Positions 1 to 6,300 of a DNA stretch of 6,387 nt are shown in pieces. The first letter of the stretch is position 1; each line of letters starts with the position of its first letter. Both the position numbers and the translations under genes were made by a program. The stretch lies in contig NZ_RARA01000022.1 in NCBI RefSeq assembly GCF_003788695.1, positions 1 through 6,387 on the forward strand, in the 5' to 3' direction. The DNA comes from Candidatus Cardinium hertigii. Its GTDB lineage: Bacteria; Bacteroidota; Bacteroidia; Cytophagales_A; Amoebophilaceae. The notes beneath the pieces are model-generated. The model made no database searches. It was not told the origin of the DNA and worked only from the letters and a program-made list of their open reading frames with translations.

Positions 1-116
1 CGTCGGAAGCGCCTATCACTCCCAAGGAACAGGCTGATTCCATGATGGTGTTAATGCAATTTCATGAGTATGTCTGCCAAGTGGCTGAGGTGGATCCAGG
101 GATGATTGCGGAAATA
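1..116. repeat. Left copy of 116-bp terminal direct repeat
   Basis: Bases 1-116 are identical, base for base, to 6272-6387. Both lie in the same frame of the same gene. This is overlap from a circular molecule, a tandem repeat unit of 6271 bp, or a closed assembly loop, rather than a biological terminal repeat. Confidence 0.97.
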
Positions 117-635
117 CTTTTATTGCTTAGGCGTTGTTATGGCTTTAAACGCCATGCATCGGGGCAATTGTTTTATGTTCGTGCAGTAGGCATTGCACAA
201 TGGGTAGCTACTTGGATTTTCCACTCTCCGAAACCTATTTATGCTTCCCTGCTCTATGACCTAGTACGTTATACCCGTTTGCCTCTTTCTTATATTAAGG
301 CCAATTATAACATGGGTATTTTCTGTTTTGTAGAAAATGTGTTAAACATAGACCAACACCAAGAAATGGCAAAATCTTTACTCCATATTACCAATCGCTT
401 TAAAGAAGCCATCCACCAAGATCACGTTTCCGTATTGTATATCAAATTGGCAGAACGCCTTTATGACCTACACCATGCTGAAGGCTATACCAAGTTAGAA
501 GAGGTTAAGTATATGGCCAAAGAGACCCTTACCGTAGATATTGAATTGGCTAAGAATTATTTGGAGCCGGAGATAGCAGCAGATCTAGAAATCGCAGCTA
601 GGAAGGCACTGGAAATCTGTAAGGAAAAAGTATAA
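1..635 (+). CDS. C-terminal part of symporter/kinase/HD fusion: degenerate RelA/SpoT-type HD domain (5' end cut by window edge)
   Basis: The frame is open at the left edge; the first full codon is at 3 and TAA at 633-635 ends it. The ATG at 42 is an internal Met, not a start, because the same bases recur at 6313 inside the long frame that begins at 3379. Rejoined, this part is about residues 965-1175 of an 1175-aa protein. The fold matches the N-terminal HD hydrolase domain of RelA/SpoT (RSH) proteins: RHASGQLFYVRAVGIA aligns with the R-x-SG-x-x-Y-x-x-HP-x-x-VA motif, SLLYDLVRYT with the family LHDVVEDT, and YIKLAERLYDL with VKLADRLHNM. The catalytic residues are lost: the first His ligand is Arg1025, His of the HD pair is Tyr1050, the ED pair is Arg-Tyr, and the Asp of LADRL is Glu1116. 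(p)ppGpp hydrolysis is therefore unlikely. No synthetase, TGS or ACT domain follows. I infer a regulatory or binding role. The fold assignment is fairly firm, the function is not. Confidence 0.8.
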   Translation, partial: SEAPITPKEQADSMMVLMQFHEYVCQVAEVDPGMIAEILLLLRRCYGFKRHASGQLFYVRAVGIAQWVATWIFHSPKPIYASLLYDLVRYTRLPLSYIKANYNMGIFCFVENVLNIDQHQEMAKSLLHITNRFKEAIHQDHVSVLYIKLAERLYDLHHAEGYTKLEEVKYMAKETLTVDIELAKNYLEPEIAADLEIAARKALEICKEKV

Positions 636-773
636 TAATTAGTATATGTATTCGTTCAAATCAATCGTAACCTCAATCTTCAATCCCCAATCATCCGTGC
701 GGCCTATGCGTATCCCTATTCGTACCAATTAGAAATTAATTTAGCAATTAAATTAAAAACATTTTTGCCACGC
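636..773. other. Non-coding spacer downstream of the fusion gene
   Basis: No gene is supported here. The fusion gene ends in a double stop, TAA TAA at 633-638. The same frame then stays open from 639 to a TGA at 777-779, about 46 codons, with a more GC-rich, protein-like middle (around 664-725). This could be an eroded extension of the gene or chance. I see no convincing hairpin followed by a T-run that would serve as terminator for the fusion gene. Confidence 0.5.
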
Positions 774-888
774 GGGTGAACGGACAATGGCGTCAACTTA
801 AGGTTTAGCTGTTATTGATAACCAAGTAGAATAGGAGGGTAGGCTAATCATGAATTGCCTTAAGTTGACGCCATTGGGTGAACGGACA
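774..888. mobile_element. Miniature inverted-repeat element (MITE-like) with flanking 13-bp direct repeats
   Basis: Two perfect 18-bp arms, AATGGCGTCAACTTAAGG at 786-803 and its reverse complement at 858-875, face each other across a 54-bp core. Immediately outside lie two identical 13-bp direct repeats, GGGTGAACGGACA, at 774-786 and 876-888. The first shares its last A with the left arm. This is the layout of a small non-autonomous transposon of about 89 bp (787-875) inside a target-site duplication. A 13-bp duplication is long, but IS4-family elements are known for 10-13 bp. No transposase is encoded. The core contains AGGAGG (833-838) and an ATG at 850 that opens only a 15-codon frame. The arms would also form a strong hairpin in RNA. 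Alternatives are the fused ends of a larger deleted IS, or a structured regulatory element. Confidence 0.65.
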
Positions 889-969
889 CTTTTATAATTG
901 TTATCTGCCTAAATAATCAACAGTTGGTTCACACTCGTGAAAAGCTATTATGCTATAATAACTTTAGAT
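889..969. other. Short AT-rich spacer 3' of the AAA-ATPase gene
   Basis: This lies between the inverted-repeat element and the stop codon of the minus-strand gene. It holds only short imperfect palindromes (around 916-930 and 947-958). None has the stem length and U-tract of a standard terminator. The nearest strong hairpin for transcripts leaving the minus-strand gene is the element at 786-875. Confidence 0.4.
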
Positions 970-2808
970 CTATTTATTTTCATTTGTACAGGCAGATACA
1001 GTATCAATTTGATACGCAAAGGCTACTTGCTTGCCACAAAAGGCCATAGAAAGTTTAAGAAGCTTTTTAACATACCTATGTTCCTTGACTTTGGTATCAT
1101 ATTTTTTATCTATAATCTGCTGCAAACCTATTTCGGCTACAGATGGTAAATCTTTTAGGGTTTTAGCTACTTTGTACTCAATAATAATGGCATTATCACT
1201 TCTACCAGCTTGTGGCAATAAAATAATATCCGCTCTACCACTACCTGTTTCTCTTTCGCTTTCTACAATATAATCAGGGGTTAACATAGCAATTAACCCC
1301 AACATAAAGCCACTATAAAATAGCTCAGCTCTGTTTTCTCCTGTTTGATAAAAACTTGTAGTGCTGCATAACAATTTTTGAAATTGTGTTTTAAATGCTT
1401 CTATATCTTCTACACGACAAGTAGGTAATAAAGCAATCAAACTATAGTATCTAACACTATCAATCTCTAATTGATCCGTAACCCATTGTAGAATTCTCGT
1501 TTCATAGATATATTTTACTTCTTCATTCGGAATAGATAAGGCATAAATGTTTTTTTCTGGACTTTTAGCAGTGGGATTCAAATAACCGCTAAACAATAAC
1601 AAACTAAACAAACCCATCGGTTTAGTAATATCCGAGAAACTGATTTGTGTAGCAATAGGTGAAATAATAGGCTCCCCGGCAGTTAAATTTTGTAAATATA
1701 CTTGCATCTCATCTGATAATAGCATTTTATCGATAAGCGCTGTCCCTCCACTGTCAATCCAGTAATAATCTAATTTACCTTCATTAGACAAACAACACAT
1801 AATAGACCAGGGGTTATAGGTCACTTTGCCACCAAACGTATAGCCATTGTACCAATCTTTAATCTTAGCTGGATCTGTTATAGCAGGTAGCTGGCTTAAC
1901 AGTAGCTCAACCTCTGATTGTGTAAATCCATAAAATGAAGCAAATTTCGTATCTAACAAAGTATATTCACGTACATTATTCAAATCAGAAAAAAGATTGG
2001 CTTTCGTAATACGCAATATACCGGTAATAACCCCTTTTTCTAAGTAAGGATTGCTTTTTAGGCTACTGCCAAATATAGTACGAAATAATTCCAATACTTG
2101 CTCAAATTCTTCTGGTTTATTGCCAAATCTAATATAGGAATTGTTAATAGGGGTATCGTATTCATCAATCAAGATGTACACTTTTTGGTTAAAATGCTTA
2201 TACAGTAATTCACTTAAAAAACGCAAACTCTGTTTAAGATCATTTTTATCCAGTTTACCGGAAAAATAGTGATCGAGCTGTTCTTTTTGGGATTCTTTTA
2301 GAAAAGAGGTAGGATGAGAAATATAACTTTCTAGGTAAACATGTTGCAAAAATAAAGCCACAACTTGTTGCTTGATGTCTGCTTCAATATCCTGATAGTT
2401 ACTGCCCTTTACATCTTTAAAATTTATGTAGATTACGGGGTATTTTCCTTGCTGCTCCATAGCATAAACATCCGTGTGAATCTTTAAAGCCGCTAACTGT
2501 TTTATACCTTTGATATCTAAATCTATATTACCTCCTGTAAAAAGTAACCGGTTGATTCTTTTTTCCTCTGGTAAAAGTTTACCTGCTTCATCTACTTCTA
2601 TCTCAAAGAATTTCCGAAGCATATCCATATTTAAGCTCTTACCCCAACGTCTAGGCCTGGTAATAAGGAGCACTTCTGCACTATTTTCCAATAGTTCCTG
2701 AATCAACAAACTTTTATCTCCTAGAAGATCACTATGTAACCGTAAGGTTTTAAAATCATCGCTACCTACCCTGATACGAGGCCATTGGTAATTTTTATTG
2801 CTAGACAT
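970..2808 (-). CDS. AAA-ATPase-like / PD-(D/E)XK nuclease-superfamily protein (DUF1703 type), 612 aa
   Basis: The protein combines an N-terminal AAA-ATPase-like domain (PF09820 type) with a C-terminal PD-(D/E)XK domain (PF08011/DUF1703 type). It opens with the family's typical short segment (DDFKTLRL, about 18-25). The P-loop is the family's Arg-rich variant, RPRRWGKSL (51-59, with Lys57 and Ser58). Walker B is VYILIDEYDTPI (210-221, Asp215-Glu216). Further family landmarks are ITGILRITKANLFSDLNN (261-278) and DWYNGYTFG (318-326). The nuclease core is GRADIILLP (Asp527) and IIIEYK (Glu544, Lys546), followed by LQQIIDKKY (562-570). All key residues are present and the length is normal, so the gene looks intact. 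ATG at 2808 is the only sensible start, since the motifs begin soon after. No Shine-Dalgarno precedes it on its own strand, which is usual in Bacteroidota. It is divergent from the fusion gene and stands alone. The biological role of the family is not established; ATP-driven DNA processing or defence is inference. Confidence 0.93.
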   Translation of the reverse strand: MSSNKNYQWPRIRVGSDDFKTLRLHSDLLGDKSLLIQELLENSAEVLLITRPRRWGKSLNMDMLRKFFEIEVDEAGKLLPEEKRINRLLFTGGNIDLDIKGIKQLAALKIHTDVYAMEQQGKYPVIYINFKDVKGSNYQDIEADIKQQVVALFLQHVYLESYISHPTSFLKESQKEQLDHYFSGKLDKNDLKQSLRFLSELLYKHFNQKVYILIDEYDTPINNSYIRFGNKPEEFEQVLELFRTIFGSSLKSNPYLEKGVITGILRITKANLFSDLNNVREYTLLDTKFASFYGFTQSEVELLLSQLPAITDPAKIKDWYNGYTFGGKVTYNPWSIMCCLSNEGKLDYYWIDSGGTALIDKMLLSDEMQVYLQNLTAGEPIISPIATQISFSDITKPMGLFSLLLFSGYLNPTAKSPEKNIYALSIPNEEVKYIYETRILQWVTDQLEIDSVRYYSLIALLPTCRVEDIEAFKTQFQKLLCSTTSFYQTGENRAELFYSGFMLGLIAMLTPDYIVESERETGSGRADIILLPQAGRSDNAIIIEYKVAKTLKDLPSVAEIGLQQIIDKKYDTKVKEHRYVKKLLKLSMAFCGKQVAFAYQIDTVSACTNENK

Positions 2809-3082
2809 AGGAGGAACTGGTTAGTATAAACGTAATTTTAATTTAATAAAATGTAGCCATAGCTGGCTATATAGAGCTAATCCATAATGCTGCAAATGGG
2901 GTTAAGATTTTTATGTGAAACACCTTATCCAGGTCCTGGACAATTTTTTACAAATACCTCATTTATCAATAGGAGGCCGTTTGTAGCAGACAATAGCAAA
3001 ACTTTTTTCATATACAAGTTAATGTTTTCCTATTATTTAATAAGGTTTTTTTATCAAATGGTTGATATCTATTACAACGGCC

Positions 3083-3184
3083 TCACTGCCTCAGTCACCT
3101 GGTACTGGCTGGATAGAGCCAGATGATGCACTTAAGCAGATTAGGCAAGCTCATACATGGAAAAAAGAATGTTTAGCTGGCTAA
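3083..3184 (+). pseudogene. Fragment of a second copy of the symporter fusion gene
   Basis: Bases 3083-3160 match 4762-4839 inside the downstream fusion gene with 8 differences in 78 bases and no gaps, most of them transitions. Translated in the corresponding frame, the fragment reads SLPQSPGTGWIEPDD and onward, against SLPQPPGTGWIEPDD at residue 462 of the intact protein. The first 26 residues differ at 4 positions. After 3160 similarity fades through a short deletion (KKEC against RRKEACK) and the frame ends at TAA 3182-3184. Upstream of 3083 no similarity is visible and the frame meets TAA TAA nearby. This is a remnant of a paralogue cut at the junction between the symporter core and the extra membrane region, in the same orientation as the intact gene. 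It shows that at least one more copy of this gene once existed here. Confidence 0.85.
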
Positions 3185-3306
3185 ATATTTAAAAAAACCT
3201 TATATAAAATTCCATATAACCACACAGATTATCTCAAAAAAGCAAATGGTACTATACGCATATAAATGACAAAAATGTGCTTTTTATACAAAATATAACC
3301 ATATCC

Positions 3307-3335
3307 TTGGCTTTATGGCAAGAATAACCTATAAT
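3307..3335 (+). promoter_or_regulatory. Sigma70-like promoter of the fusion gene
   Basis: TTGGCT at 3307-3312 (4 of 6 matches to TTGACA), a 17-bp spacer and a perfect TATAAT at 3330-3335 precede the ATG at 3379. Transcription would start near 3342, leaving a leader of about 37 bases. Most Bacteroidota use a different housekeeping consensus (TTG and TAnnTTTG), and TATAAT can arise by chance in AT-rich DNA, so the call is tentative. Confidence 0.5.
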
Positions 3336-3359
3336 AAAAACAGATCGTTACTGTTTTTA
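3335..3359. promoter_or_regulatory. 9-bp inverted repeat at the promoter/leader (operator or hairpin candidate)
   Basis: TAAAAACAG at 3335-3343 and CTGTTTTTA at 3351-3359 are perfect reverse complements around the 7-base loop ATCGTTA. The left arm starts at the last base of the TATAAT box and spans the predicted transcription start. The right arm ends 19 bases before the start codon. This position suits a repressor operator. A leader hairpin, or a terminator reading in either direction (both arms give A/T tracts), is also possible. Confidence 0.5.
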
Positions 3360-3378
3360 CTTGCTTATTTGATTGTAT

Positions 3379-6300
3379 ATGATATCCTTGAATATACCCC
3401 TCTTGATGGTGGTAGCCTTTTTGTTATTGACCTTAGCAGTAGGCCTTTACTATAGTAGAAAAACTACCACCTTACGAGAATATGCGGTAGGGAATAAACA
3501 ATTTGCTACGGCTACCTTGGTGGCTACGACATTAGCGACTGCTTGGGGTGGGGGAGGTTTGGTACGTACGGTAGAACAGGTACATCATCTTGGTCTTTTT
3601 TATATAATATTCAGTTTACTTTCCAAAAATCTCTGGGTTATTAGCATATTGGCAGTACGTATGGGGCCATTTATGCAACACCTCTCTATGCCAGAAACGA
3701 TAGGTAGTGTATATGGTAAGTACCCAAGGCTTATTACTGCTTTGGCCTGTATTGCTGCTTCTATTGCTGCTCTTGCCGTTCAAATCACCGTAATATCCAA
3801 GGCAATTAGCTCCTGCTTAGGTTCAGTTGACGCTGAGTTAAAATATTACACTACCGTTTTAGCTACCTTTATCTTAATTTTCTATTCTACTCTTGGAGGT
3901 ATTCGTGCGGTTACCTTTACGGATGTATTACAATTTATAACCTTTTCTATTATTATTCCTCTTTTGGCTGTATGGATGTTTCACAAGATCAGCAACCCAG
4001 TTGCAGAAAGTCTCTCTTTTTTGCAGACACAAGAAAAATTTCAGTTTAGTAGCGTATGCCATTCTCATACTAAATTAATAGGTATAATTTTATTAATTTT
4101 AACCAATTTAGTGTCTGGTATAGAACCCCCAAAGATACAACGTGTATATATGTCTTCTGGTATTATACAGGCAAAAAAGGTTTTCTTATATTCTACTTTA
4201 TTTAGTTTTCTTATAGGCATTTTAATATTATTAATCGGTCTATTTGTTTTTATAGGAGCACCAGCATTATCTATAGAAGCAATTTGGCCCTATATAATGA
4301 ACAATATTTCGCCTTTTTCTCAAGGCCTTATTTCTATCAGTTTATTGGCTATGACTATGTCTACAGCTGATTCTTATTTAAACAGTTGTGCGGTTATGGT
4401 TAGCCATGATATCTTGGAAAGTATAAGAGGGATAAAGGTCCTTTCCAAGGTGTATCAATTCATGCTAGCCAGACTGACTTCCCTAGTCATAGGCCTATTG
4501 GCTATGGTATTAGCTTTTTACCGTAATGATTTATTAGACTTACTTAAATTAACTTTTGCTTTTACTGTACCTATTATAACCGCTCCCTTTGTTTTAGCTG
4601 TTTTTGGTTTTCGGGGTAGCGGGCGTACGGCTTTGATCGGTATGGCTACCGGTATAGTAACCATTATAGCTTGGAACCAATGGATTGAACCAAAAACAGG
4701 CATAGATGGTTCATTTGTTTGTATGCTGGCCAATGGCTTAGCTATGCTAGTTGCGCACTATTCACTGCCTCAGCCACCCGGTACCGGCTGGATAGAGCCA
4801 GATGATGAACTTAAACAGATTAGGCAAGCCAATACACGGAAATGGGCACGTAGAAAAGAAGCATGTAAAGCACTTTTTTCAAAAGGTAACTTGGCTAATC
4901 TTCAACCAACTACGGTTAGGTTAGTGGGGGTTAGTATATATGTTATTACCACTGCTTTTGTAGATCGTTTTATAATGGGCGCTATGCATCCTACCTATTG
5001 GTCAATATTCCAAATTATGGTAGGTGCTTGTTTTGCAGGATATGGGATCTTTATTCCAAAAAATAAATTTCCATCCTGGTTAGTAGCTCGATATTGGCTA
5101 ATAGGTTTAGCTTTTTGTTTTCCCGTAAATAGTATTTGGCATTTTGGGCATGCCACCGATTCCCTATTGACATTAACTTTAACTTTGGTTCATTTAAGTA
5201 TAACTTTATGGGTATTACCCTTATATTTGGGGCTTCTGGTCGGTATACCATTCATAATCGTGTATGCCATCTGTTGCATCAAAGCGTTATGGCTATGGGG
5301 TACTATGTCACTTCTCCTATTAGGTATAGGATTGCTGATATGCGTCATTATTATTTTCGATAAATTTAGAAACAATAGCTATAAAAATCAAAATACCTAT
5401 CTAAAAAATCAACAAAAATTAAGAGAAACACAAAAGCTAAAAAGCCTTGCTTATAACTTGCATATTGATACAACACCCGTTACTAGCCAGGAAGAAGAAG
5501 ATGGTATGATTTTAGAAAAAGTAGTAAAAGATGTTACGCAATCTGTTACATTTATAGATAACACAACGCCTCTCTACAAACAGGATTTTCAAAGTATTAT
5601 TAATAAATTTTCTGAGTGGGCTATTTTTTTAAAGCAGCAAGCCAAATCTAAAGACCATATCCTATTGCTACCAACTGAAATTTCTATAAATCAACTGATA
5701 AATAAAATAGAAGTTGCCTTAGAAAGGGAAATGGAAAATGGCCCTAGATTATTTATAGAGCACAAAGATAATACGGTTCCAGTCAAGATCGTATGTGATG
5801 TCAACCAGATCATTCATTTATTGGTTACGGCTATTTTACGTACTGCTAAATCAGATGTTTTAGAGACGCAATTTGTAAGGGTATACTTGTATACCACCCA
5901 TTTACAATATGAGATCCATGAGCCCATCGATAATGGATATGCTCCAGCGATGGTTTTTTCAGCTATAGCTTTCGTAATAAGTAGCTCTCATTTACCCCTA
6001 TCGGAGCTACCCAAAGTGCAAAGCTATTATGAGCCTAATAGAGATAATAAGCAAACTAGTAAGCAAACTGCTTATAGACCTCTAGCACAAACGCATATAG
6101 ATCTTGGCAAAACACATATAGATCTTGGCAAAAAGACCATAGAACGTATTATGCATACCCACTATGGCTATTTGGAAATATCCAATCAAGGCACTATACT
6201 GCTGGTGCTTCCTTGGGATGTAACGAAAATCCGAGAGGAGATGATCGCCAAACTACCGATTACACACTTAACGTCGGAAGCGCCTATCACTCCCAAGGAA

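Larger units (their letters stand above)
2809..3378. other. Divergent 570-bp intergenic region with decayed coding remnants
   Basis: No intact gene is supported. Close to the minus-strand gene, 2823-2828 reads TATACT on the minus strand, a possible -10, but no good -35 precedes it. At 2851-2872 two 9-bp arms (ATGTAGCCA and TGGCTATAT, with one G-U pair) could form a hairpin with a 4-base loop. Between 2906 and 2986 one plus-strand frame encodes 26 protein-like residues (including LIQVLDNFLQIPHL) between stops, an unrecognised possible gene remnant. Bases 3083-3184 are a broken symporter copy, annotated separately. At 3237-3244 and 3278-3285, AAAAAGCA and TGCTTTTT form 8-bp arms across a 33-base loop, perhaps a worn terminator. 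The promoter of the fusion gene lies at the right end. Confidence 0.5.

Noticed and set aside
42..635. Independent 197-aa gene starting at ATG 42
   Set aside because: The frame is open upstream to the window edge, and the duplicate of these bases at 6313 lies inside the long fusion frame, so this ATG is internal.
774..888. CRISPR-like or iteron repeat pair
   Set aside because: There are only two direct copies, and they flank facing arms. The layout is that of an inserted inverted-repeat element, not an array.
833..897. AGGAGG followed by ATG at 850 and a 15-codon frame (MNCLKLTPLGERTLL)
   Set aside because: The codons coincide with the right inverted arm and the right 13-bp repeat, so repeat structure explains the sequence. 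It is too short to support as a gene.
937..1149. Plus-strand 70-codon frame
   Set aside because: It is almost wholly antisense to the well-supported ATPase-nuclease gene, with no start signal or domain.
2809..2814. AGGAGG next to the start of the ATPase-nuclease gene
   Set aside because: It lies on the plus strand. On the coding (minus) strand it reads CCTCCT, so it is not a ribosome binding site for this gene.
2887..3126. Plus-strand open frame of 79 codons starting MLQMGL
   Set aside because: It has no recognisable domain, and its last part reads the symporter-copy fragment in the wrong frame (SVTWYWLDRAR instead of SPGTGWIEP). It is a chance frame over decayed DNA.
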